64,000 bases of DNA from Aminobacter aminovorans (GTDB taxonomy: Bacteria > Pseudomonadota > Alphaproteobacteria > Rhizobiales > Rhizobiaceae): contig NZ_UFSM01000001.1 of assembly GCF_900445235.1 (NCBI RefSeq), positions 2,309,501-2,373,500 on the forward strand, given 5' to 3'. Below, piece by piece: positions 43,011 to 52,141 of this stretch. The number at the start of each line of letters is the position of its first letter. Position 1 is the stretch's first letter. Both the position numbers and the translations under genes were made by a program. The notes under the pieces were generated by a model that made no database searches, was not told the origin of the DNA, and was given only the letters and a program-made list of their open reading frames with translations.

Positions 43011-44437
43011 ATTCATCCACAGACACTAGCGCACGTGCCTTGCAGCCTCGCCACGGCTTTGAAGACCAGGAAATCAGCATGACCTTCACTGAAAAACTCG
43101 ACCGCTATCTACAGGCGGAAGTAGACAACAGCCAGGTTCCCGGCCTTGGCGTCGCTATTGTCCAGGATGGCGATGTCGTTCATCTCGCGGGTTATGGGCT
43201 TGCCAATCTCGAAAACCTGACACCGGTTACGCCGGATACGGTTTTCCATTCCGGTTCGACCGGCAAGATGTTCACCTCGGCGTCGGTGATGTTCCTGATG
43301 CAGGACGGCCTCATCAAGCTCGACGACCCGTTGAACCGCTACATCCCGGAGGGCCCTGAGAGCTGGGGCGGAATCACCATACGCAACCTGCTGTCGATGA
43401 TGGCTGGCTTCGGCAATTTCGACATCGTCTTCGCGGGGACAGAAGGCGGGGAGGGCGGTGCCGTTCCGCTCAATCTGTGGCAGGATCACAGCGACGAGCA
43501 ATTGATCGATCTGGCCCGCCGTTCGCCGTTCATGTACCAGCCCGGCGCGGGCTATCAATACAGCAATACCGGCTACATCCTGGCCGGGTTGGTCGTAGCC
43601 TGCGTCTCGGGCAAGCCTTATTACGAGCTGCTGCGCGAGCGGCTGTTCGAGCCGATCGGTATGGCCACGGCGCGCGAGGCCTCATGGTTCGACATCGTGC
43701 CGAACCGCGCCGCCGGCCACTGCATTCGCGACGGCAAGCTGGAGAACCGCTACTGGGCGGCGCCGACGCTGCAGCGCACCGGTGATGGCGGGCTCTATTT
43801 CTCGCCGCGCGACATCGCCCGTTGGCTGCTCGAACTGGACAATCCGACGGTGCTGCGTCCGGATACCATCGCGCTGATGTCCGAGCCGGTATTGATGAAG
43901 AACGGTCAGCCGTCGTTCAACAATTATGCCTTGGGCTGGCAGAATTCCGTGACCCGCGGCCATCGCAAGATCCGGCATGGCGGCACCTGGGATGGCTTCC
44001 GTGCCGAGATCGCCCGGTTTCCCACGCGCAAGCTGTCGGTCTGCGTGCTCGCCAATATGGACGAGGCCCAGGTCGCCCGGATTGGCCAGAAGATCGCCGG
44101 CATCGTTGATCCGGCGCTGGCGCCGTACGAGCCGATCGCCGATGGCAACACCGCTCAGACCGGACGCGACCATGAGCTGCTTCAGGCAATCGTCGATCGT
44201 CGCGCGCCGCGCGAGGGCTTTGCCGAAGAGGCCTGGCGCTTGTGGAGCAATGGCTGGTTCGAACAGATCGCTGCCAGCGGCGTTGCGGTGGCTGGCGTGC
44301 CGCTCGAGCTTACCCATCAAGAAGGAGACGGCGCCGCCAGGCGCTACCGACTGGAGATGGGCGGCTACCACCTGCATTGGACGATCAGCCGCGACGCTGA
44401 AGACCGGGTGAGCGAAATGCGCTTCCACATGGAATAA
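43007..44437 (+). CDS. Beta-lactamase-fold serine hydrolase (class C type; MlrB/D-aminopeptidase-like)
   Basis: The 476 residues hold the class C motifs: S84-x-x-K87 (HSGSTGKMFT), Y185-S-N187 (YQYSNTGY) and HGG (IRHGGTWDGF). A further roughly 130-residue domain follows the catalytic part, as in D-aminopeptidase-like members. No signal peptide was seen, so it probably acts in the cytoplasm on imported peptides. The ATG at 43007 overlaps the ATPase stop by ATGA; a start at 43079 (MTFTEKLDRYL) would also leave the catalytic domain intact. The family includes D-specific peptidases and MlrB of microcystin breakdown. Its place after a peptide importer supports a peptidase role. Confidence 0.85.
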   Translation: MNSSTDTSARALQPRHGFEDQEISMTFTEKLDRYLQAEVDNSQVPGLGVAIVQDGDVVHLAGYGLANLENLTPVTPDTVFHSGSTGKMFTSASVMFLMQDGLIKLDDPLNRYIPEGPESWGGITIRNLLSMMAGFGNFDIVFAGTEGGEGGAVPLNLWQDHSDEQLIDLARRSPFMYQPGAGYQYSNTGYILAGLVVACVSGKPYYELLRERLFEPIGMATAREASWFDIVPNRAAGHCIRDGKLENRYWAAPTLQRTGDGGLYFSPRDIARWLLELDNPTVLRPDTIALMSEPVLMKNGQPSFNNYALGWQNSVTRGHRKIRHGGTWDGFRAEIARFPTRKLSVCVLANMDEAQVARIGQKIAGIVDPALAPYEPIADGNTAQTGRDHELLQAIVDRRAPREGFAEEAWRLWSNGWFEQIAASGVAVAGVPLELTHQEGDGAARRYRLEMGGYHLHWTISRDAEDRVSEMRFHME

Positions 44438-44600
44438 CCGCACCTGATTTGGGGAGGCCGCTGCCCCGTAGGCGCGACCACCATTCCAAACTGGCCAAAA
44501 CAACTTGCCCGATCAGGTGCGCGCTTCCCTCGACGAGGGACGCAACGGCAAGGCGCGCCTGATCGATCTGAAACGCCTAACGAACATCTGGAGACCGACA

Positions 44601-46091
44601 ATGAGCTTTCGTGTTCTGACCGCTGAATTCTCGCATGAGACCAACACCTTCAGCGTCCGCAAGACCGATTATGACGCCTTCACCGTCGAAGGCGTGCTTT
44701 TTGGCAACGACGCCATTCGCGCCCGCGGCGAGGCCAACACCGAAATCGCCGGTTTCCTCGACGTCGGGCGCAAATATGGCTGGGCCATCGAGCATGTGCT
44801 GAGCACCGGGGCCGAGCCGGCGGGGCCGGTGACGCGCGATGCCTTCGACCGGATCGGCGGCGCCATCGTCAAGGCAGCGGCGGCACGTAAGGGCGAGCTC
44901 GACGGCATCCTGCTCGGCCTGCACGGCGCTATGGTCACTGACTTTTCGCCCGATGGCGAAGGCGAACTGCTGGAGCGACTGCGCGCCGTGGTCGGGCCGG
45001 ACCTGCCGATTGCCGTGACGCTCGACCCGCATGCCAACGTCACGGCGAAGATGTGCGAACTCGCCGACATCCTGATCTCGTTCAAGACCTATCCGCATAT
45101 CGACATGCGCGAGATCGCCCATCACGCCGGCGAGCTGCTGCAGAAGACGATGGCCGGTGAGATCCGCCCAAAAACGCTTCTGGCGCGACGGCCGATGCTG
45201 GAGGAGGCCAATGCCGGCCGCACCGACATCGGGCCGATGGTCGAATGGATCGCCAGGGCTCGCGCCTATGAAGAGACCCCAGGCGCGCTCGCGGTCAGCA
45301 TCAACGGCGCCTTTCCCAACGCCGATATCCCCGAAGTCGGGCCGACGGTGCTCGTCACCTATGACGGCGATCAAACACGACACCAGAGCTTCGCCGAAAG
45401 CATCGCCGACGAGATCTGGGACAACCGCTTCAACGTGCTGAACACTTTCTACACGGTGATGCAGGCTGCCGAGATCGCGCACGACTATCGCGGCGACCGC
45501 CCGTTGATCATTGCCGACTATGCCGACAATCCCGGTGCCGGCGGTTATGGCGACGCAACGGCGTTGCTTGGTGCCATGCTCGAAGTGGGCATCAGCGATG
45601 CCTGTTTTGGTCCGATCGTCGATCCGGAGACGGCCAACCAGCTTCATCGCGCCAGCGTAGGCGATACCGTCCAGCTCAGGCTCGGCGGCAAGACCGATCC
45701 ACGTTTCGGCGGCGATCCGCTCGAGGTGACGGGCAAGCTGCTGGTCATCAGCGACGGCAAGCTGATCGGCGACGGCGAGCAACTGGGCGGACTGGAGTTC
45801 TCGTTCGGTCCAACGGCCGTGGTGCAGATCGACGGCATCGCCGTGCTCGTCGTCACCGAGCCGTCGCAGATGCGCGATCTCCAGCAATTCCGCGCCTTTG
45901 GCATCGATCCGGCGCGGCATCGCGTGGTCGGGCTCAAGTCGATGCAGCATTTCCGTGCTGCCTTCGAACCCATCGCCGGCAAGGTCATCGTTTGCGACAG
46001 CGGCGCGCTGTGCACCATGGACTATTCCAGGATGCCCTATCGCAACGTCGCGCGGCCGATCTTCCCGCTTGACCGCGACATGACACTTTAA
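44601..46091 (+). CDS. M81-family metallopeptidase (MlrC-like)
   Basis: The 496 residues begin MSFRVLTAEFSHETNTFSVR, the M81 hallmark. DUF1485 motifs follow: ILLGLHGAMV, TLDPHANVTAKM and FKTYPHIDM (probable zinc ligands Asp, His and His), then a C-terminal domain with IADYADNPGAGGYGDATALL and GLKSMQHFRAAFEPIAGKV. The family includes microcystinase C, which cleaves small linear peptides. The 5' gap to the serine hydrolase is 163 bp, with GGAG near the ATG at 44601. An upstream in-frame ATG (44505) is not supported by the family start. It is probably cytoplasmic and acts after the serine hydrolase. Confidence 0.88.
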   Translation: MSFRVLTAEFSHETNTFSVRKTDYDAFTVEGVLFGNDAIRARGEANTEIAGFLDVGRKYGWAIEHVLSTGAEPAGPVTRDAFDRIGGAIVKAAAARKGELDGILLGLHGAMVTDFSPDGEGELLERLRAVVGPDLPIAVTLDPHANVTAKMCELADILISFKTYPHIDMREIAHHAGELLQKTMAGEIRPKTLLARRPMLEEANAGRTDIGPMVEWIARARAYEETPGALAVSINGAFPNADIPEVGPTVLVTYDGDQTRHQSFAESIADEIWDNRFNVLNTFYTVMQAAEIAHDYRGDRPLIIADYADNPGAGGYGDATALLGAMLEVGISDACFGPIVDPETANQLHRASVGDTVQLRLGGKTDPRFGGDPLEVTGKLLVISDGKLIGDGEQLGGLEFSFGPTAVVQIDGIAVLVVTEPSQMRDLQQFRAFGIDPARHRVVGLKSMQHFRAAFEPIAGKVIVCDSGALCTMDYSRMPYRNVARPIFPLDRDMTL

Positions 46092-46095
46092 GCGC

Positions 46096-47379
46096 ATGGC
46101 CATGACAATAAGAAAATCGATGGCGCAGCCACATATCCAGCAGGCCGACGTCGTCGTACTCGGTGCCGGGATCATCGGCGTTTCGGTCGCACTGCAACTG
46201 CAGCGGCGCGGCCGCTCCGTTGTCCTCGTCGACCGTCGTGGCGCCGGTGAGGAAACGAGCTACGGCAATGCCGGCCTGATCGAACGCTCCAGCGTCGTGC
46301 CTTATGGTGCGCCGCGCGAGCTTGCGAAGCTGCTGCGCTATGCGTTCAACCGGTCGGCGGACGTGCGTTTCGACTGGCTGCAGATGCCGCGCATCGCGCC
46401 GTGGCTGTGGCGGTTCTGGCGCGAGTCGGCGCCCAAGCCACTGGCGCGCGCCGCAGCCGACATGCAACCGCTGATCGAACGTTCGGTAAGTGAGCATGAG
46501 GCGCTGATGTCTGAGGCAGGCGTCTTGCCGCAGCTGCGTCGTGCCGGCTGGCTCGAGGCTTACCGAAGCGAAAAGACGTTCGAACACGCGCGGGGTGCCG
46601 CCACGGCCCTGCACCAATTCGGACTGAATTACGAAGTGCTCGACCGAAAGGCGCTGCAACAGCGCGAACCGCATCTCTCCGACGCGCTGGTCGGCGCCGT
46701 GCATTGGCTCGATCCAGCCACCGTCGCCGATCCGGGTGCGCTGGTAAAGGCCTATGCCACACATTTTGTCGATCGCGGCGGGCTGTTTCTGCAAGGCGAT
46801 GCCCAGCAACTGCGGCAGGAGGAAACGGGCTGGAGCATCGCCACCGACAGCGGGCGCGTCGAGGCGCCGGAGGCTGTGGTCGCACTGGGTCCGTGGACGG
46901 ACACGATCTCGCGTTCGCTCGGCTACAAGATCCCGTTGGCGATGAAGCGCGGCTACCATGTCCATTTCGAAACCGATGGAGACGTTCAGCTCATCCATCC
47001 CGTCGTCGATGTCGACGGCGGCTTCGTGCTGGCGTCGATGGCCAAGGGCATCAGGCTGACCACCGGCGTGGAATTCGCGTCGCGGGGCAGCCGGCCAAAT
47101 CCGGTCCAGCTCGACAGGACGGAGCCGCTGGCGCGCCAGATCTTCCCGCTCAGGCAGCGTATCGAACCAAAACCCTGGATGGGGTCTCGGCCGTGCCTGC
47201 CCGACATGCGGCCGGTGATTGGCCGGGGTTACCGACACAAGGGGCTGTGGTTTGCCTTTGGCCACAACCATCATGGCCTGACGCTCGGCCCGATCACCGG
47301 ACGCCTGCTGGCAGAAATGATGACGGGCGAGCCGGCATTCACCGATCCGACCCCTTACGCACTGGAGCGCTTTGGCTGA
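46096..47379 (+). CDS. FAD-dependent oxidoreductase, D-amino-acid-dehydrogenase-like
   Basis: The 427-residue DAO-fold protein has the dinucleotide motif ADVVVLGAGIIGVSVALQLQ, then ETSYGNAGLIERSSVVPYG, a pattern seen in DadA. Later motifs are GYHVHFE, MGSRPCLPDMRPVIGRG and the C-terminal FAD loop WFAFGHNHHGLTLGPITGRL. DadA-type enzymes oxidise D-amino acids to 2-oxo acids, with electrons going to the respiratory chain. It lies 4 bp after the M81 gene, so it is the last step of this operon: peptide import, cleavage and oxidation of a released amino acid. Substrate stereochemistry is inferred. In-frame ATGs at 46102 and 46120 are alternative starts. Confidence 0.87.
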   Translation: MAMTIRKSMAQPHIQQADVVVLGAGIIGVSVALQLQRRGRSVVLVDRRGAGEETSYGNAGLIERSSVVPYGAPRELAKLLRYAFNRSADVRFDWLQMPRIAPWLWRFWRESAPKPLARAAADMQPLIERSVSEHEALMSEAGVLPQLRRAGWLEAYRSEKTFEHARGAATALHQFGLNYEVLDRKALQQREPHLSDALVGAVHWLDPATVADPGALVKAYATHFVDRGGLFLQGDAQQLRQEETGWSIATDSGRVEAPEAVVALGPWTDTISRSLGYKIPLAMKRGYHVHFETDGDVQLIHPVVDVDGGFVLASMAKGIRLTTGVEFASRGSRPNPVQLDRTEPLARQIFPLRQRIEPKPWMGSRPCLPDMRPVIGRGYRHKGLWFAFGHNHHGLTLGPITGRLLAEMMTGEPAFTDPTPYALERFG

Positions 47380-47502
47380 CAATCAGCGCAAAATCGGTGT
47401 CTTGAGGCGAGGCCCGTTGAAACAAACAAATAATAAAGCCGGTCAGCCTGGCCTTTACCATTTGCTGCTATCCCAAGCCGAAATTCGGGAGGGCGGCCAG
47501 GA

Positions 47503-48267
47503 ATGGTTGTGGCAAGTCGCATCGCTGAACGGTTCAACGGCCTGTCGGTGCTGGGGCAGTCCTGCGCGATCGTGGCAGCCGCGACTGTCGGTGCCGACCT
47601 TCTGACGCTGATCTTCTACGCCATCTTCTTTTCGGACCGGCTGCTGCTCGACCTCGTGCTGACAAGCCTGATCGTCGTCGCGGTGGCGTTTCCGCTATCG
47701 TATTTCTTCATGAGCCGCAGCGCCAAGCTTGTCGAGCTTGCGGCCGAGCTCGACCGGGCCAATCGTCTCGACGACCTGACTGCGCTGCTGAACAGAAAAA
47801 CCTTCCTGCTTCAATCCCGACAGGTTCTCAGCGCCCACGACGGCGACGACGGCGCCGGAATGCTGCTCTTCATAGATGCGGATCATTTCAAGGCGATCAA
47901 CGACCGCCACGGCCATGCCATGGGCGATGCGGTGTTGCAGGAAATCGGTGCTGCGCTCACATCGAGCATTGGCGAACAGGACATTGCCGGGCGGCTGGGT
48001 GGCGAGGAGTTCGTCGTCCTATTGCGCGGTGCCAACCCTGACAAGGCGACGCTGGTGTGCGAACGTCTGCGGCGGAAGGTGAAGGGAATTGCTGCCGTCG
48101 TCGGCATGAGCGGCCGCGAGGTCACAGTCAGCATCGGCGTGTCGAAACATCAGCCCCGCCAGAGCCTCGATGCGCTGCTGCTGGCTGCCGACCGGAACCT
48201 CTACCTCGCCAAGGCCAACGGCCGCGACCGCATCGTCAATACCGACGGCAAGCTGGCTGCTGCCTGA
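47503..48267 (+). CDS. Membrane-bound diguanylate cyclase (GGDEF)
   Basis: The 254 residues have two membrane helices (about 15-42 and 50-70: AIVAAATVGADLLTLIFYAI, LVLTSLIVVAVAFPLSYFFM), a short coiled linker (LVELAAELDRANRLDDLTAL) and a GGDEF domain (DDLTALLNRKTF, DADHFKAINDRHGHAMGDAV, active-site GGEEF in RLGGEEFVVLLRG). The A-site is GGEEF, so it should make cyclic di-GMP. No clear RxxD inhibitory site was seen five residues upstream. Cyclic di-GMP often controls exopolysaccharide synthesis, and an exopolysaccharide-type locus follows on the other strand. The start at 47503 has GGGAGG nearby. Confidence 0.9.
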   Translation: MVVASRIAERFNGLSVLGQSCAIVAAATVGADLLTLIFYAIFFSDRLLLDLVLTSLIVVAVAFPLSYFFMSRSAKLVELAAELDRANRLDDLTALLNRKTFLLQSRQVLSAHDGDDGAGMLLFIDADHFKAINDRHGHAMGDAVLQEIGAALTSSIGEQDIAGRLGGEEFVVLLRGANPDKATLVCERLRRKVKGIAAVVGMSGREVTVSIGVSKHQPRQSLDALLLAADRNLYLAKANGRDRIVNTDGKLAAA

Positions 48268-48268
48268 G

Positions 48269-48288
48269 CAGACCTTTCGGTCTGTTCT
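48269..48288. terminator. Weak hairpin between convergent genes
   Basis: CAGACC, loop TTTC, GGTCTG then TTCT, immediately after the GGDEF stop. It is too weak a stem and T-run to be sure, but it is well placed as a terminator for the GGDEF gene. Confidence 0.4.
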
Positions 48289-48298
48289 GCACCCGGAC

Positions 48299-50386
48299 CT
48301 AGCCGCCGGCATGAGCCAGATGCTGGAAGCGGCGAACCATGCGCCATCCCGAAGCGACCAGCCTGTCGGCAGGCGGTGCCACCGGCAGCACCGGCTGGGT
48401 CAGAATGCGGCGCAATTCGGCTGGCCCGACCTCGCTGGTCATGACGATACGCGACAAGGTGTACGGATCCTCCGTCGTCGAGGTCATGGCATGCCTGACG
48501 CGGCACGCCGAGGTGAAGCCGGCGCCGCGAACCAGCGCGCGCGTGGTGCGGCTCGAGTAGCCATGCGGGTAAGCGAAGCTGTGCACCGGCCGCTTCAAGC
48601 CGTGTTCGAGGGCAAGCTTGCTGTCATGGATCTCGCGCGCCGCGTCGCTTGCCGACAAGATATCCAACTGCGGGTGGCTGACGGTATGGGCCCCGATTTC
48701 GATGCCTTCGCAGGCCAGCGCCCGCAGGTCGCCCCAGCCGAGCATCGGGCGGTCGCCTTCGCCTGAAGTGGCGAGCCACTGGCTGGTTTTGCCGACGAGG
48801 CCCGAGACGACGTAGAGGGTCGCGACAAAGCCGTGGCGTTCCAACACGGGCATGGCGCCGATGAGGAAGTCCTGCAGCCCGTCATCGAAGGTGATGCAAA
48901 CCGTGCGTGGGGGCAGGGGCCGCTTTTCGCGGAAGATAGTTGCCAGCGCAGAGATCGTCACCGGGCGGAAGCCGCCTTCGGCCAGCACCTGCATGTGGCG
49001 TTCGAACTCGTCGGGCAGCATCATCCAGCGCCGGTAGGGCGCAGCACAGCTGGTGTCGATGCTGTGGTAAACAAGGATAGGCACGGATGGGCGCATGGCT
49101 GTCGATCCTCCCTTGAAGGCGACCTCGTGCCCGTTAGCCGATGGGGCGATGCCGGATGACGGGCTGCGTGCTGCGGCATAGCGGCTGCGCAGGTAGCCCG
49201 GAACGCCAGCGGCGATGCCCAGCCTCTCGCGCCAGATCAGGTTGCTGGGATAGTCGCCCGGCAGGCGCTGGCTCTTGGGCGATGTCGGCCCGGCCATGTG
49301 GGCGATGCCGGCCGGCATGGCGCGGGCAAGGCGCAAGGCTGCTGCCGGTTCGTCGATCACGACCTTGGTGAGATAGGCGCCTAGGCCCATGCCGTAACCG
49401 AAGGCCTGGCGGCGCATGCCGTCTTCGCCGCGGCGGTGATGGTGCCAGAGCAAGGCGCGCGGCTCGTAGACGAGTTGGAAGCCAGCCTGGACCACGGCAT
49501 AGAACGAGGCGAGGTCGTCGCCGCCGCGTGCCAGCGTGCCAGCACCCAGCGCTGAATCAAAGCCGCCGATCTGGCGCAGCGCCTCAGTCCTGAACGCCAT
49601 GTTGGCGCCCGAGCCGAACTGTCCGGCTGTGAAGGGAAAAAGCGACCCCGCCGGCCTGTTGCCGGCGAGATCGAAGACCTTGCGCGCAAAACCCTTGCCG
49701 AAGCCGCCATGACGTTCGGTCCAGAACTGCGCGCGCGTGTCGAGCTCTGCCGGCAGGATCAGGCCGGTGACGCAGCCGACCCTGCCGTCACGGTCGAAAT
49801 TTGCGGCCATTGCCGCCACCCAGTTGGGGTCGACCACGACGTCGTCGTCGGTGAACAGCACCAGCTCGGACGACAGGTTGGCGAGCCCGGCATTGTGGGC
49901 GCGGCCGAGGCCCGGCACGTTTTCCCTGACATAACGGACCGCGCGCGCGCCGCCGTAGCGGCGGGCGATGAGGTCAGCGGTCTGCGACGAGGACGGCGCG
50001 TTGTCGACGACAACGATGTCGAATGGCTGGTAGGTCTGGAGCAGCAATGAATCGAGGCATCGCGCCAGACTTTCGGCGCGGTCGCGCGTGGCGATGACGA
50101 CGCTGGCGAACGGACCGTCCTTTTTCGGCAAGGGCGCGTCGTGCTGGAACGTACTGTCCTGGACAGCCTGGTTTTCGGCGATACGGCGGCGAAGTTCGAA
50201 TGTCGTCAGCACGTCTTCGTCGAAGTCGAACTCCATGATCGTCACCGGACGGCCCTGGCGGCGGACGAGGCAAAAGACGCCGCCGTAGCGCTGGCCGGTT
50301 GCCGCGTCGAGCATAGGCACGTCGTTCATCGGCCGGCAGACGTCGACGTCGAGGATCTTGATCGGGAGGAACTCGGCCGCGCTCAT
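48299..50386 (-). CDS. GT2 glycosyltransferase fused to a polysaccharide deacetylase
   Basis: The 695 residues form one open frame. Residues 1-90 are of unknown type; 92 to about 430 are a GT2 domain (ASVVIATRDRAESLARCLDS, QPFDIVVVDNAPSS, DxD-like VLFTDDDVVVDPNW at 179-182, and RGGDDLASFYAVVQAG). From Met431 there is a CE4 deacetylase: TFDDG (499-503), the metal site H567-TVS-H571, and FAYPHGYSS. Such fusions could add a sugar and remove its acetyl group in one product. GGGAGG lies 12 bases upstream of the Met431 codon (ATG at 49096), so a free deacetylase may also be made. The ATG at 50386 overlaps the stop of the GT2 gene upstream (4 bases). Confidence 0.88.
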   Translation of the reverse strand: MSAAEFLPIKILDVDVCRPMNDVPMLDAATGQRYGGVFCLVRRQGRPVTIMEFDFDEDVLTTFELRRRIAENQAVQDSTFQHDAPLPKKDGPFASVVIATRDRAESLARCLDSLLLQTYQPFDIVVVDNAPSSSQTADLIARRYGGARAVRYVRENVPGLGRAHNAGLANLSSELVLFTDDDVVVDPNWVAAMAANFDRDGRVGCVTGLILPAELDTRAQFWTERHGGFGKGFARKVFDLAGNRPAGSLFPFTAGQFGSGANMAFRTEALRQIGGFDSALGAGTLARGGDDLASFYAVVQAGFQLVYEPRALLWHHHRRGEDGMRRQAFGYGMGLGAYLTKVVIDEPAAALRLARAMPAGIAHMAGPTSPKSQRLPGDYPSNLIWRERLGIAAGVPGYLRSRYAAARSPSSGIAPSANGHEVAFKGGSTAMRPSVPILVYHSIDTSCAAPYRRWMMLPDEFERHMQVLAEGGFRPVTISALATIFREKRPLPPRTVCITFDDGLQDFLIGAMPVLERHGFVATLYVVSGLVGKTSQWLATSGEGDRPMLGWGDLRALACEGIEIGAHTVSHPQLDILSASDAAREIHDSKLALEHGLKRPVHSFAYPHGYSSRTTRALVRGAGFTSACRVRHAMTSTTEDPYTLSRIVMTSEVGPAELRRILTQPVLPVAPPADRLVASGWRMVRRFQHLAHAGG

Positions 50387-51327
50387 GCATGCCTCCGTGC
50401 GCGGCTCAGCCGGGCGCTTACATAGCCCATCGTCGTAAAGCCGAGCCCGAAGAAGATGCCGGCGGCGCGAGCCAGCCCCCACATGTCGAGTTTCAGCACG
50501 GCATCGCCAACGCCGCGCAGCACGCCCGCCGGCAGGACACGCATGACATAGCGTTGTTCGCTGGACAGCCCGTCCAGCGCGCCCACGGCGTTGACGACCT
50601 GCGTCTTGGAGCGGCCCTCCGCGAGGCAGCGCTTGCGGAAATAGCGCCAGCCAGCACGCTCGGCGGTAACCTGGTGATGCACGCTCATCGCCGGATCGTA
50701 GAGGATGAGCGATCCGGGAATGGCCTGCAGTGCACGGATGCAAAGCTCCGTCTCCTCGCAACCGGCAGCATCGGCCGCCGTGCGGCCGATGCCCTCGCGG
50801 AACCCCCCGGTCAGATCGAAGATGCTGCGGCGGAACGACATGTTGCAGCCGATGGGATTGCGTACCGGCTCGACCTTTTCGGGCTGACCGCGATAGCTGC
50901 AGCCGACAACCCACTGAAACTCCTCGGGAAACCAGCGCGGACGATCGACTTGCCACATCGGCTGCACGCGGCCGCCCAGGCCGATGACCGAGGGATTGCG
51001 ATAGTGCGGCAGCATCTTCTCCAGCCAGTCGGAGGCGGCGACCGCGTCGTCGTCGAGGAAGGCCAGTATTTCGCTGCTTGCTCGCCTGACGCCGGTGTTG
51101 CGGGCACCCGACAGGCCTCGTGCGCCCTCGTTCACAATGACCGTGACGGCCGGATAAGTTGCGAAGAAATATGCCCACAGCGGCATGTTGTGGTCGATCA
51201 CCAAGATGATCTCGGTCGCCTTGCTGCGCTGGGCGAGCACCGAGGCGATGGCGCGCTGCAGCTGCTCGCGACGGTTGTCGGCGTAGGCGCAGATGATGAC
51301 TGATACCGAAGTCGCCGACGCCGTCAT
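50383..51327 (-). CDS. GT2-family glycosyltransferase
   Basis: The 314 residues have the GT-A opening SVSVIICAYADNRREQLQRA, EIILVIDHN, and the metal-binding LAFLDDDAVAASDWLEKML. The acceptor-side motif AGCEETELCIRAL (ED-like) follows. The C-terminus has hydrophobic segments (LKLDMWGLARAAGIFFGLGF) that may anchor it to the inner membrane. It should transfer a sugar from a nucleotide donor to a growing polysaccharide chain. It lies 10 bp after the upstream GT2 gene and overlaps the next by 4 bases, so the three form an operon. Confidence 0.9.
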   Translation of the reverse strand: MTASATSVSVIICAYADNRREQLQRAIASVLAQRSKATEIILVIDHNMPLWAYFFATYPAVTVIVNEGARGLSGARNTGVRRASSEILAFLDDDAVAASDWLEKMLPHYRNPSVIGLGGRVQPMWQVDRPRWFPEEFQWVVGCSYRGQPEKVEPVRNPIGCNMSFRRSIFDLTGGFREGIGRTAADAAGCEETELCIRALQAIPGSLILYDPAMSVHHQVTAERAGWRYFRKRCLAEGRSKTQVVNAVGALDGLSSEQRYVMRVLPAGVLRGVGDAVLKLDMWGLARAAGIFFGLGFTTMGYVSARLSRARRHA

Positions 51328-51337
51328 GATCGCTCGC

Positions 51338-52141
51338 TTAGACGCTGGGTTGGTGTTGTCCGGTTGCGCTGCGGGGCGGGACCGCCGGTCTTGCCGGACG
51401 GGAGACGCCGAGGCGGACGATCGTCTTCAGCACCCGCCAGCCATCGGGGATGGTGCGCAGATTGCTGACGCCATGGATCCGCGGGAACTCCTTGCTCGCC
51501 ACCTCGAACACGTTGAGGTTCGCGCGCAGCGCCTGGACGTTCATTTCGGTCTCGATTTCGAAACCTGTCGCGTCCTCGATGTTGAGATAGGGCAGCACGT
51601 CCCGCCAGAAGGCGTTGTAGCCGTAGCAAAGGTCGGTGAACTTGCCTCCGAAGCGAATGCGCACCAGCGTCAGCAGGCCCCAGTTGCCGAGCCGGCGATA
51701 CCATTCCATGTCGGTGGTGTTGCCGCCCTGCATGAAGCGCGAGCCCTTGACGAAATCGGCACCTGCCAGAAGCGCACCGACAAAAGCCGGAATCTCGCCG
51801 GGATCGGCTGAGCCGTCGGCGTCTAGGGTGACGATGATGTCGCCCTTGGCGGCGTTGAATCCGGTGCGCAATGCTGCGCCCTTGCCGCGCCTGTCCTGTT
51901 GCAGCACGACGATGTCGGGCAACAGCGACTTTGCGACCGCGATGGTGTCATCGGTCGAATTTCCGTCGACGAGGATGATTTCGTCCACCCATGCAGGGAT
52001 ATGGGGCAGGACATGTGGAAGGTTCTTGGCCTCGTTCTTAGCGGGAACCACGACTGATATGCGAGGTGTGCCGCCAACGGGCATTCCTGCCAGTTTGAAA
52101 ATTTCCATAGCAGGCCGATGCGGGAATGCTGCCGCCGTCAT
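51338..52141 (-). CDS. GT2-family glycosyltransferase, dolichyl-phosphate-mannose-synthase-like
   Basis: The 267 residues have RISVVVPAKNEAKNLPHVLP, EIILVDGNSTDDTIAVA, and ALRTGFNAAKGDIIVTLDAD with the DxD metal site. A polyprenyl-phosphate sugar transferase is the likely role, possibly supplying the membrane GT-C protein further along the locus. GGAG lies about 12 bases before the ATG at 52141; longer in-frame readings have no such site. It is the first gene of the minus-strand half of the locus and faces the AT-rich regulatory gap. Confidence 0.9.
   Translation of the reverse strand: MTAAAFPHRPAMEIFKLAGMPVGGTPRISVVVPAKNEAKNLPHVLPHIPAWVDEIILVDGNSTDDTIAVAKSLLPDIVVLQQDRRGKGAALRTGFNAAKGDIIVTLDADGSADPGEIPAFVGALLAGADFVKGSRFMQGGNTTDMEWYRRLGNWGLLTLVRIRFGGKFTDLCYGYNAFWRDVLPYLNIEDATGFEIETEMNVQALRANLNVFEVASKEFPRIHGVSNLRTIPDGWRVLKTIVRLGVSRPARPAVPPRSATGQHQPSV

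Noticed and set aside
43007..47379. A true microcystin-degrading mlr cluster
   Set aside because: MlrA (the ring-opening CPBP-type enzyme) and the MlrD transporter are absent; only general MlrB/MlrC-family resemblance is present.
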